A stretch of DNA of 64,000 nt from Pseudomonas guineae. GTDB lineage: Bacteria; Pseudomonadota; Gammaproteobacteria; Pseudomonadales; Pseudomonadaceae. Of the stretch, positions 27,390 through 36,840 are shown in pieces (positions within the stretch are counted from its first letter, which is position 1; each line of letters starts with the position of its first letter). The stretch covers positions 1,798,001-1,862,000 of the forward strand of contig NZ_FOQL01000001.1 of NCBI RefSeq assembly GCF_900113745.1, given 5' to 3'. The position numbers and the translations under genes are program-made. A model generated the notes under the pieces. The model had not been told where the DNA came from. It did not search any database and saw nothing but the letters and a program-made list of their open reading frames with translations.

Positions 27390-27803
27390 ATGCAACCCTT
27401 TAAGACGCTGCTTGCCGCCCTGATGTTGGGCGGCAGTGCGGCGGCTTTGGTCGCCGCCACCTCATTCTCATCAAGTGCCGTAGCAACGGCTGAGCCTGCG
27501 CCGCGCTACTCGCAAAGCTGGCCCGCCATCCGAGAAGTTGAGCATGCTTGGCCACAGTGGATGCGTAACCTCCAAGGCTCTGTGCTGGCTCTGCATGAAA
27601 GCGCTATTAAGCCCTCGATCAACGGGTCTTGTGCGCAACAACACTGTGCTGATCTCGCAGTACAGGCTATGCCCGCGTCGCCCAACGCAGGCATCTATCA
27701 ACACGCGACTGACCTGGCTTACGACTCGCCGCAAATACAGCGTGGCAGTCTGCAGTGGCGGGATAAGCAACCGATGCTCACGCCACCGCGTTTGAGTTTC
27801 TAA
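27390..27803 (+). CDS. Diverged Ivy-like periplasmic protein, copy 1
   Basis: This is a 137-residue exported protein related to the Ivy (inhibitor of vertebrate lysozyme) protein encoded at 28465. The two share the signal-peptide region (FKTLLAALMLGGSAAALVA), a Trp-centred PQWMRNLQG segment and a CxxxxC loop (CAQQHC, Cys81 and Cys86). In E. coli Ivy the corresponding loop, CKPHDC, inhibits lysozyme. The rest is strongly diverged and low in clear similarity, so activity is doubtful. Start ATG 27390 lies 11 bases after the DUF1328 stop. It may be a decaying or re-specialised paralogue. Confidence 0.7.
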   Translation: MQPFKTLLAALMLGGSAAALVAATSFSSSAVATAEPAPRYSQSWPAIREVEHAWPQWMRNLQGSVLALHESAIKPSINGSCAQQHCADLAVQAMPASPNAGIYQHATDLAYDSPQIQRGSLQWRDKQPMLTPPRLSF

Positions 27804-28051
27804 CTGCCCAGCGGGTCTCACGCTCGCGCGTTGTAACGACTTCCCCTAACACCACCCCGTACCTGCCTGGCGCCACCCGGCGTATGGGTGTCACTTCCCG
27901 CACTGGCGACTGCGCTCACGCCCGCCATCTTCTTTATTTATGTCCTCGACTGCTGTGCTGTGCACGCAGAGCGGCTTGTCTCGTCTTCATTGCGGTTTAC
28001 GGATAGCGCTCTTTGCTCCTCGCCGCTGAGGTCAGCGGCGAGCCGCCCATC

Positions 28052-28095
28052 ATGCAAGTTGCACGGAGAATGCTGAGCAATCATGCAGCTTGCAT
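28052..28095. promoter_or_regulatory. Paired palindromic upstream activator sites, copy 2
   Basis: ATGCAAGTTGCAC (28052-28064) and ATGCAGCTTGCAT (28083-28095) have centres 31 bases apart, as in copy 1. The distance from the second site to the sigma-54 start (about 97 bases) is also conserved to within a few bases. The intervening sequence is only partly conserved, which points to selection on the sites. Confidence 0.8.
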
Positions 28096-28159
28096 GTTTA
28101 AGGTTGAATAGTATTTTCTCAAGTAATTGAAATATAAGGATTAAATTGATTCATAAGGC

Positions 28160-28175
28160 TGGCATGAGCCCTGCA
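28160..28175 (+). promoter_or_regulatory. Sigma-54 promoter of the second DUF1328-Ivy unit
   Basis: TGGCATGAGCCCTGCA carries -24 GG (28161-28162) and -12 GC (28173-28174) exactly ten bases apart. The match to TGGCACG-N4-TTGC is slightly weaker than copy 1 (T for C in -24, C for T in -12). The predicted start is near 28186, about 105 bases before the DUF1328 start codon. Confidence 0.8.
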
Positions 28176-28290
28176 ATAGTTCTATTACGGTTGCCCCGGC
28201 AATCATGCAAAAACCTGCGAAGGTGTCTGAGACCCCTTTCGTTTTGCCGCAGCGCACCCGCTGGGGTTTGTTCTACAAAGGAGAATCACC

Positions 28291-28455
28291 ATGTTGAGTT
28301 GGGCCATTACCTTTCTGATCATTGCCATCATCGCTGCCGTGCTGGGCTTCGGTGGTATCGCCGGCACTGCAACCGGGATCGCGAAAATTCTATTCCTGGT
28401 CTTTCTGGTGCTGTTCATTGTGTCGTTCATCATGGGCCGTCGCCCTAAGGTCTAA
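28291..28455 (+). CDS. DUF1328 (UPF0391) small membrane protein, copy 2
   Basis: This is a 54-residue membrane protein nearly identical to the one at 27214, ending MGRRPKV instead of MGRRPRG. The start ATG 28291 has AAGGAG upstream, and the ribosome-binding region (AAGGAGAATCACC) is identical to copy 1, showing that the duplication included the leader. It is first in the second sigma-54 unit, followed by the better-conserved Ivy gene. Confidence 0.9.
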   Translation: MLSWAITFLIIAIIAAVLGFGGIAGTATGIAKILFLVFLVLFIVSFIMGRRPKV

Positions 28456-28464
28456 GGAGTGGGC

Positions 28465-28926
28465 ATGAGTTTTTTCAAGACGCTATTTGCTGCCCTGATT
28501 TTAGGGGGCAGTGCGGCGGCTTTGGCCGCCGACACCGATACGCAATTTCACCTCAATGAATTGCTCTCCAGTGACGTTACCTACCAAGAAACCTGGCGGG
28601 ATCTGGTTGAAGACGAAAGTCGTTTGCCTGAGTGGGTGATGAACCTCAGTGGCGATGCCAGGCCCATGCAAGGCTTGGAGGACGATGGTGACAAGTACTT
28701 GGTCGGCCAACTGTGCGCGGTGCAAAACTGCTTCAATCAGCGCCTGTATACCGCCTTCACGTGGGACAAAGACACTGCTTATGCCCTCTATGTTCAGCTG
28801 CCAGACGGCTTACCCGTGGGCCACGTACCCAGCCAGCATGCCATCTTGCGCTGGTTAGGCGAGCCGAATGAGGCGGTCCAGACGCTGTTGCTTGAGCAAC
28901 TGCAGAAAGACCCCAACTGGTACTGA
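28465..28926 (+). CDS. Ivy-family lysozyme inhibitor (IVYp2/PA5481-like)
   Basis: Ivy proteins bind c-type lysozymes in the periplasm and protect the wall; in free-living bacteria they may also limit lytic transglycosylases. The 153-residue precursor has a signal peptide (FFKTLFAALILGGSAAALAA). It keeps the family core, LPEWVMNLSGDARP and the loop GQLCAVQNCFNQRLYTAF, in which Cys84 and Cys89 bracket the inhibitory loop. The loop lacks the His of E. coli CKPHDC. I start at ATG 28465, with AAGGAG upstream. It is paired with DUF1328 as PA5481 is with PA5482 in PAO1. Confidence 0.82.
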   Translation: MSFFKTLFAALILGGSAAALAADTDTQFHLNELLSSDVTYQETWRDLVEDESRLPEWVMNLSGDARPMQGLEDDGDKYLVGQLCAVQNCFNQRLYTAFTWDKDTAYALYVQLPDGLPVGHVPSQHAILRWLGEPNEAVQTLLLEQLQKDPNWY

Positions 28927-29023
28927 TTACTGCTGCAACGCTCCCTGAGCGGTCTTGAACCGCTCCTTTGCACCCCAGTTTCGCCAGCCGCGCTATCATC
29001 ACGCCCATTAACAGGGGATCGGT

Positions 29024-30253
29024 ATGCTCAACGGCTTGTGGCTGGGGTTTTTTTTGGTGGCGGCGGTTGCCGGCCTGTCGCGCTGGTTATTGGGCGATGA
29101 TCCGGCGGTGTTCGCCGCCATGGTCGAAAGCCTGTTTGCCATGGCCAAGCTGTCGGTCGAGGTCATGGTGCTGTTGTTTGGCACCCTTACGCTATGGCTC
29201 GGCTTGCTGCGTATCGCCGATAAAGCCGGCCTGGTCGACGCCCTAGCGCGGGTGCTTGGGCCGCTGTTTGCACGGTTGATGCCCGAGGTGCCGCGTGGTC
29301 ATCCAGCCCTTGGTTTGATCACTATGAATTTCGCCGCCAATGGCCTGGGCCTGGACAACGCAGCCACGCCGATCGGCCTGAAAGCCATGCGTGCCCTGCA
29401 AACGCTTAACCCCAGCAGTACCACGGCGAGCAACGCGCAAATCCTCTTTCTGGTGCTCAATGCCTCGTCGCTGACCTTGCTGCCGGTGACCATCTTTATG
29501 TACCGCGCCCAGCAGGGTGCACCTGATCCAACCCTGGTCTTCCTACCCATTCTGTTGGCCACCAGCGCCTCGACCCTGGTCGGCTTGCTGTCGGTGGCAG
29601 TGATGCAGCGCCTGCGCTTGTGGGACCCGGTGGTGCTGGCCTACTTGGTACCAGGGACGCTGGCGCTGGGGGCCTTTATGGCGCTGCTGGCCGGCATGTC
29701 AGCCACGGCGCTGGCGGCCCTCTCGTCGCTGGCCGGTAACCTCACCCTGTTCGGCATCATCCTGCTGTTTCTGCTGATGGGCGCATTGAGGAAAGTGGCG
29801 GTCTACGAGGAGTTTATTGAAGGCGCGAAAGAAGGCTTCGACGTGGCCAAGAGCCTGCTGCCCTATCTGGTAGCGATGCTCTGCGCGATTGGTGTACTGC
29901 GTGCATCTGGGGCATTGGAGTTTGGTCTCGACGGGATTCGCTGGCTGGTCGAGGCGGTTGGCTGGGACACGCGCTTTGTTGAAGCGCTGCCCACCGCCAT
30001 GGTCAAACCCTTCTCCGGCAGTGCGGCGCGCGCCATGCTGATTGAAACCATGCAGACCCAGGGCGTCGACAGCTTCCCCGCGCTGATCGCCGCCACGGTG
30101 CAGGGCAGTACGGAAACCACCTTCTATGTGCTGGCGGTGTATTTCGGTGCGGTCGGCATTCAGCGCGTGCGGCATGCCGTGGGCTGTGCACTGCTGGCCG
30201 AGTTTGCCGGTGTCGTAGCCGCCATATTCGTCTGCTATTGGTTCTTCGGCTAG
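29024..30253 (+). CDS. Nucleoside recognition (Gate) domain membrane protein, SpmA/SpmB-like fusion
   Basis: This is a 409-residue inner-membrane protein with about ten helices. The N-terminal half resembles SpmA (MNFAANGLGLDNAATPIGLKAM) and the C-terminal half SpmB (TQGVDSFPALIAATVQGSTETTFYVLAVYFG), each with a Gate/nucleoside-recognition motif. In sporulating Firmicutes the two are separate proteins linked to spore-core dehydration; the role in Pseudomonas is not known. The start ATG 29024 has AGGGGAT upstream. It follows the Ivy unit by 97 bases with no terminator seen between. Confidence 0.85.
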   Translation: MLNGLWLGFFLVAAVAGLSRWLLGDDPAVFAAMVESLFAMAKLSVEVMVLLFGTLTLWLGLLRIADKAGLVDALARVLGPLFARLMPEVPRGHPALGLITMNFAANGLGLDNAATPIGLKAMRALQTLNPSSTTASNAQILFLVLNASSLTLLPVTIFMYRAQQGAPDPTLVFLPILLATSASTLVGLLSVAVMQRLRLWDPVVLAYLVPGTLALGAFMALLAGMSATALAALSSLAGNLTLFGIILLFLLMGALRKVAVYEEFIEGAKEGFDVAKSLLPYLVAMLCAIGVLRASGALEFGLDGIRWLVEAVGWDTRFVEALPTAMVKPFSGSAARAMLIETMQTQGVDSFPALIAATVQGSTETTFYVLAVYFGAVGIQRVRHAVGCALLAEFAGVVAAIFVCYWFFG

Positions 30254-30500
30254 GTGTTCGACCGCGATCTGCTGCGCGTCGGCTCTGCGGCGTTAAAACA
30301 GGCGCGGCAAGCCACTTGTGGCTAACGCGCTACAGCGCGACCCCGAAGGGGCGAGTGAAGCGAGTCATGCTCATGTACAAAAGTACACTCGCGTGCGGGC
30401 CCAGTCCGCTTACTCGCCGTTTTGACCAGCCGCAGGCTGTTACTAACGTAGCGCCTTGCAGGGCTCTAGCTCGCGAGAGCTCAAATAGATTTATCCGTGG
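30254..30500. other. Hairpin-rich intergenic stretch with a repeat copy
   Basis: This 247-base gap between convergent genes holds several short inverted repeats: CGCGCT-AC-AGCGCG, CCCC-GAA-GGGG, GTAC-AAAA-GTAC. It also holds one copy of a 31-base sequence (30265-30295) that recurs at 33817-33847 with three mismatches. It does not fold as a tRNA. Confidence 0.55.
30265..30295 (+). repeat. Intergenic repeat, copy A
   Basis: This 31-base sequence beginning CGATCTGCTGCGCGTCGGC matches 33817-33847 at 28 of 31 positions. Both copies lie within 30 bases after a plus-strand stop codon, and a similar motif is familiar from gene ends in other pseudomonads. Confidence 0.7.
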
Positions 30501-31514
30501 TTATTCCACCACCTTAAACCGCAGTACGCCGATCATCTGTCCAGCTTCGGTGAGGACTTGCACCTGCCAGCGGCCTACGGCGTCGGCGGGGAAGTTTTGC
30601 TTGTGGGTCCAGGCGCGATAGCCTTCTTTACGTCCGCCTTGGATATTCAGCGCGATGCGCTCGACCTCGCCGCCATCGCGCCGCCAGACGTGGTAAATCC
30701 GTTCATTCAGTCCACGTGGCGCATTGATCGCGGTGTAAGCGTACAAGCCCTGACTGCGCAGCTGCGCCACGCTCAACTGCTTGAGGCTCGCGCCCGGTGC
30801 GCGGTTTTGGTTATCGAATTGAGTGGTCACGGCCACCTCGGTCAGCCACAACGTGGCGGGTGGCACCCAGACGCGCGCGAGCCAGCCCCCAGCGCCGAGG
30901 GCCAGCGTCAGGCCGATCAGCAATAATCCGCGCCACCAACGCTGTACGGTGATGATCGCGAACAGTGATGGGAACGACAGCAGCACCGCGGCGGCGAGCG
31001 CCAGTTGGTAACTCTGCGGGGTGGTGAGTTTGAAGATGATTGGCAGCGCCGTGAGCAGCACGGCAAATAACGCTAAGGTGTGATACGCAAGAAACAGCCA
31101 GCGTTTGGGTGCTAGCCATTTGTAGTAGAGCGGGTCGATGATCGAAACCAATGCTGCGGCCGCAAGCAGCCCACTGAACAATAGTTGTCCGCTGTTCCAC
31201 GTAGTGGTGATAAAGAAAAACGGCAGGACGAAGAACAGGCTTTCTTGGTGGATCATCTGCGTCGCATAGCGCAACAGCGGCGGCGGCAACTCAAAGCCAA
31301 AGCGGCGCGCGATGCTTTCACGCAGGATGTTTTCCAGAATCAGCCATAACCAGCTGACGAGCATCACCAGTCCCAGCACTTGGGCCAGTTCAGCTTGGCG
31401 CTCCACCAGCAGAAAACTCGCCAGCCCAGAGGCAAAACCAAAAACCGCCACCATGCCTGGGTGACGTTGAGCCAGAGCGATGAGCCTGAAGACCTGTTGT
31501 TTTAATGCCAGCAT
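30501..31514 (-). CDS. DUF5924/DUF2914 family membrane protein
   Basis: This is an inner-membrane protein of unknown function. The 337-residue protein has about seven or eight helices in its first 220 residues, including FASGLASFLLVERQAELAQVL and SLFFVLPFFFITTTWNSGQ. It ends in a soluble C-terminal DUF2914-like domain (IYHVWRRDGGEVERIALNIQ; GRWQVQVLTEAGQMIGVLRF), probably periplasmic and immunoglobulin-like. The start is ATG 31514, with AGGAGG not obvious. It is convergent with the SpmA/B-like gene and stands alone. Confidence 0.8.
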   Translation of the reverse strand: MLALKQQVFRLIALAQRHPGMVAVFGFASGLASFLLVERQAELAQVLGLVMLVSWLWLILENILRESIARRFGFELPPPLLRYATQMIHQESLFFVLPFFFITTTWNSGQLLFSGLLAAAALVSIIDPLYYKWLAPKRWLFLAYHTLALFAVLLTALPIIFKLTTPQSYQLALAAAVLLSFPSLFAIITVQRWWRGLLLIGLTLALGAGGWLARVWVPPATLWLTEVAVTTQFDNQNRAPGASLKQLSVAQLRSQGLYAYTAINAPRGLNERIYHVWRRDGGEVERIALNIQGGRKEGYRAWTHKQNFPADAVGRWQVQVLTEAGQMIGVLRFKVVE

Positions 31515-32186
31515 AGGAGGCTCGTAGTTGACCTGTTTAGGTTTCGCGGGCTGGAGCTAACCCGGGCGGGCTCAACAGCGGACAGCCTGCCGCGGCCCCA
31601 TGATAAGGGGCAGAGCATAACGTGCCATGCAGCTAATGAGGTGAGTGCGCGCCGCCTTTGGTCACTCCGTACGGCCCGCGCTGCCGCTGCTGCTCTGCAG
31701 TAAGCCGAATAGCCTAGGGTGGGTAATCACAGTGGGCGAAAGTGCAGCCTTGCGTGCCAATGTACCGCACTGCATATGGCGAGCTTCATGCGTATCTTGA
31801 ACACCGGTGCTGCCGGCGATATGGGTCAGCAACTGGCTATTCAGCAGCCACATTGGGCGCTGATATGCGCCCGCTCAAGCGTGCCGATATGAAGCTGATA
31901 TCGAACCGATGCAGCTCGATATCAGCCGCTGCGTGGCCATGCTCGCTTTGCTTTCGCCAAACACAAGCGTGAAGTGGAGTTGCTACTGGCGGAGGCGCGT
32001 GTGCAGCATCCGCAGTTCAAGCAATTGGCGATGCGCCACGGCACCATTCTGGTCTGACGGGTAAACAATCAGCTCAGCGAATTATTTAAAAACGCACGGT
32101 ACTGAGTAATCAACAGCTCAAGCAGGACTTCAGCTTTAATCCATGTCATCGCTCAGGCGTTTCGGGTAGAGGATCTCTAACCGCCG
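31515..32186. other. Decayed region without an intact gene
   Basis: About 670 bases carry no convincing reading frame. Between roughly 31785 and 32058 short protein-like stretches on the plus strand are broken by stops and frame changes (for example HARFAFAKHKREVELLLAEA, then QLAMRHGTILV and a stop at about 32058). This looks like a remnant, but I do not recognise the family. Together with the AraC pseudogene to the right it marks a degraded segment. Confidence 0.5.
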
Positions 32187-32641
32187 TTAGCGCGCTGTGT
32201 CGAGCGCGATATTCGCCCGGCGTGAGGCTGATTCATTGACGAGGCGCCCGAAAAATACGCTGGGTTCCGAATAACCCAGCAGCAGGGCGATGTCCGCGGC
32301 AGGCAAGTCGCTGCTGCTCAGGTGCAGATGGCACCCAGCGCATTGCCTAGGGTCGGGCTACTCTGCAGCAGGTAACCGAGCACACTGAAGGGGCCAGGGG
32401 CGAGGTTGTAACCCAGGGCCAGGCCGGGTTCGGTATGTTCGATGCGACTGAGGTGTTGCCACAACTGTTCCTGGATGGCGAGGGCACGCGTGCATTGGGA
32501 TCACTGAGTGGGCGGTCGCTGAGCGCATGCACTCATCAATTAAGTGCGATCAACGCCCAAACGGCTGGCCGCATGCAGCGCTACGAGCGTGATGCTGGCG
32601 CTGACTGAGGTGTGTTGCGAATCGAAAGTGTGCTTGGGCAT
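32187..32641 (-). pseudogene. Degraded AraC-family transcriptional regulator
   Basis: Conceptual translation from an ATG at 32641 gives ITLVALHAASRLGVDRT and then an in-frame TAA (32540-32542). The family pattern resumes as LSDRPLSDPNARV, shifts frame near 32490 to LAIQEQLWQHLSRIEH and GYNLAPGPFSVLGYLLQSSP, and then jumps to the C-terminal helix-turn-helix remnant DIALLLGYSEPSVFFGRLV before a stop at 32187. These are the arabinose-binding-type N-domain and AraC DNA-binding domain of a regulator normally about 330 residues long, so a large internal part is deleted. One stop, at least one frameshift and one deletion make it non-functional. It lies beside the TRAP genes and might once have regulated them. 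Confidence 0.8.
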
Positions 32642-32835
32642 CGCCTGGTTCTGCCCAAAGCAGTGGCTTGGCGGTAGCGCTAAGGGGCCCGGTGCGCGGG
32701 GTATTAAATACGTGGTTACCAGCGTTGTTCGCTATTACGTCGTGCAACCTGCGCCTGAGCGGTTAGACTCTTGCCCTTCCGGACGCACTCAAAAGGGGCG
32801 TGCGGGTCCAAAATAAACAGAAAAGGAGAACTCCC

Positions 32836-33807
32836 ATGAAAGGTAAATCCCTGGCATGGGCTCTGTCGGCTGCACTCGCAGGTATTACCCTGAGCAGCGC
32901 AGTACAGGCCGAAGAGCAATTCGTCACCATCGGCACGGGTGGCCAAACTGGCGTTTATTACGTGGCCGGTCAGTCTATCTGCCGTTTCCTCAACCGTGGT
33001 GCAGCTGACCACGGTATCAAGTGCAACGCCCCCGCCAGTGGCGGCGGTGTAGCCAACGTCAACGGTATCCGCAGTGGCGAATTCAACTTCGGCATCATGC
33101 AGTCGGATCACCAGTACAAGGCCATGAAGGGCGTAACACCGTTCGAGAAAGAAGGTGCGATGGATGACATCCGTGCCGTGTTCTCGCTGCAGAGCGAAGT
33201 GTTCACCATCCTCGCGCGTCGTGACGCCAACATCAGCAGTTTCGATGACCTCAAAGGTAAGCGCGTCAACATCGGCAACCCAGGTTCCGGCCAGCGCGAC
33301 ACCCTCGACGAAATCATGCAGGTCAAAGGCTGGGAGCGTTCAGTGTTCTCCCTGGCTGCTGAGTTGAAGCCGGCTGAGCAAGCCTCGGCGTTGGGCGACA
33401 ACAACATCGATGCGATGACTTACTTTGTTGGTCACCCGAATGGTGCGATCCAAGAAGCTACCACCACCACCGACGCAGTTTTGGTACCGGTGACCGGTGC
33501 GGAAATCGACAAGCTGCTGGCTGAGAAGAGCTACTACACCACCGCTGAAATTCCAGGTGGCATGTACAAGGGTAACGACAAGCCGACCCCGTCCATTGGC
33601 GGTAAGGCCGTGCTGTCTACCTCGGCCAAGGCCAGCCCGGAAGTGGTGTACCAGCTGGTTAAGTCAGTGTTCGACAACATTGATCGCTTCAAGCGTCTGC
33701 ACCCTGCATTTGCCGACCTGAAAGAAGAAGACATGATCAAAGTCGGCCTCAGTGCGCCGCTGCATGAAGGTGCCGTGCGTTATTACAAAGAGCGTGGCTG
33801 GTTGTAA
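32836..33807 (+). CDS. TAXI-family TRAP transporter solute-binding protein
   Basis: This periplasmic receptor captures a substrate for the adjoining TRAP permease; TAXI-TRAP substrates are mostly carboxylates such as glutamate or 2-oxoglutarate, but this one cannot be specified. The 323-residue precursor has a signal peptide (KSLAWALSAALAGITLSSAVQA) and the TAXI signature FVTIGTGGQTGVYYVAGQSI near the N-terminus. Conserved SGGGVANVNGIRSGEFNFGI and LKGKRVNIGNPGSGQRDTL follow. Start ATG 32836 has AAGGAG; the open upstream extension is not used. A strong terminator at 33929-33957 separates it from the permease gene. Confidence 0.92.
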   Translation: MKGKSLAWALSAALAGITLSSAVQAEEQFVTIGTGGQTGVYYVAGQSICRFLNRGAADHGIKCNAPASGGGVANVNGIRSGEFNFGIMQSDHQYKAMKGVTPFEKEGAMDDIRAVFSLQSEVFTILARRDANISSFDDLKGKRVNIGNPGSGQRDTLDEIMQVKGWERSVFSLAAELKPAEQASALGDNNIDAMTYFVGHPNGAIQEATTTTDAVLVPVTGAEIDKLLAEKSYYTTAEIPGGMYKGNDKPTPSIGGKAVLSTSAKASPEVVYQLVKSVFDNIDRFKRLHPAFADLKEEDMIKVGLSAPLHEGAVRYYKERGWL

Positions 33808-33816
33808 ACCTGATTA

Positions 33817-33847
33817 CGATCGGCTGCGCGTCGGCCCTGCTGCGTTA
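33817..33847 (+). repeat. Intergenic repeat, copy B
   Basis: This is the second copy of the 31-base sequence at 30265-30295 (28 of 31 identical), starting nine bases after the TAXI gene stop. Farther on, 33885-33917 forms an imperfect hairpin with GACGCT/AGCGTC ends. Confidence 0.7.
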
Positions 33848-33928
33848 GCAACTGGCGCTCACTCGCGAGATCGTAAACAGGTTTGACGCTGGCCTTGCCT
33901 GCAAGCAGGCTAGCGTCTCTAGTTAAGC

Positions 33929-33957
33929 AAACCCGCAGTCGTAAGGCTGCGGGTTTT
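33929..33957 (+). terminator. Rho-independent terminator between TAXI receptor and permease
   Basis: AAACCCGCAG (33929-33938) pairs perfectly with CTGCGGGTTT (33947-33956) around an eight-base loop, and the stem ends in a T-run (33954-33957). It lies 35 bases before the permease start and could act as an attenuator that lowers permease relative to receptor. Confidence 0.85.
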
Positions 33958-33991
33958 GCCGTTTCCGTCCCCTCGAATGCAGGTTCGACCC

Positions 33992-36547
<2,556 letters not shown>

Positions 36548-36552
36548 ACCAA

Positions 36553-36590
36553 CACAGAGCGCTGCGCAGTATATTGCGCAGCGCTCTGTG
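36553..36590. repeat. Perfect 16-base inverted repeat after the TRAP permease
   Basis: Arms CACAGAGCGCTGCGCA (36553-36568) and TGCGCAGCGCTCTGTG (36575-36590) are perfect complements around a six-base loop, six bases after the stop codon. No T-run follows, so it is either a bidirectional terminator-like hairpin or an mRNA-end stabiliser. Confidence 0.9.
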
Positions 36591-36648
36591 GGTAAGTGTG
36601 TGGATAAGCTGTTAATCACCTTTGTCTGCGGGCGTGTAAGCGCTCAGG

Positions 36649-36680
36649 CAACTTATTGCGCAAGGCTGCGCAATAAGTTG
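36649..36680. repeat. Perfect 14-base inverted repeat
   Basis: Arms CAACTTATTGCGCA (36649-36662) and TGCGCAATAAGTTG (36667-36680) are perfect complements around a four-base loop. The TTGCGCA core is shared with the hairpin at 36553-36590. Confidence 0.9.
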
Positions 36681-36728
36681 CGCAGATTTAAGTGATCTGC
36701 CGCACAGTCGCTTTTTAGCTTGATGGCT

Positions 36729-36765
36729 AACCCTTATAAATTGTTGTTTTATAAGGGTTTTATTT
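36729..36765 (+). terminator. Inverted repeat / terminator upstream of hcp
   Basis: Arms AACCCTTATAAA (36729-36740) and TTTATAAGGGTT (36748-36759) are perfect complements around a seven-base loop, followed by TTTATTTT. It could end transcription from the TRAP side; the AT-rich stem could equally be a regulator site for hcp, whose start is 81 bases beyond the stem. Confidence 0.6.
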
Positions 36766-36840
36766 TAATGGCACGCTTATCGCTCTAGGGAGGGTTCCCG
36801 GATCACTGCAGATCCATGACCCAAGGCAAGGAAAGCACTC

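Larger units (their letters stand above)
27804..28290. other. Regulatory intergenic region before the second DUF1328-Ivy unit
   Basis: This 487-base gap holds no convincing gene. It contains an 11-base-arm perfect hairpin (28019-28042), then the UAS pair (28052-28095), an AT-rich stretch (about 28095-28155) suited to bending, and the sigma-54 promoter at 28160-28175. Confidence 0.6.

Noticed and set aside
30254..30500. tRNA or structured RNA gene in the hairpin-rich gap
   Set aside because: The hairpins do not form a cloverleaf and no CCA end or T-loop sequence was found.
36641..36690. dif- or att-like recombination site
   Set aside because: The repeat is a plain hairpin with a four-base loop and no adjacent integrase or duplicated gene end.
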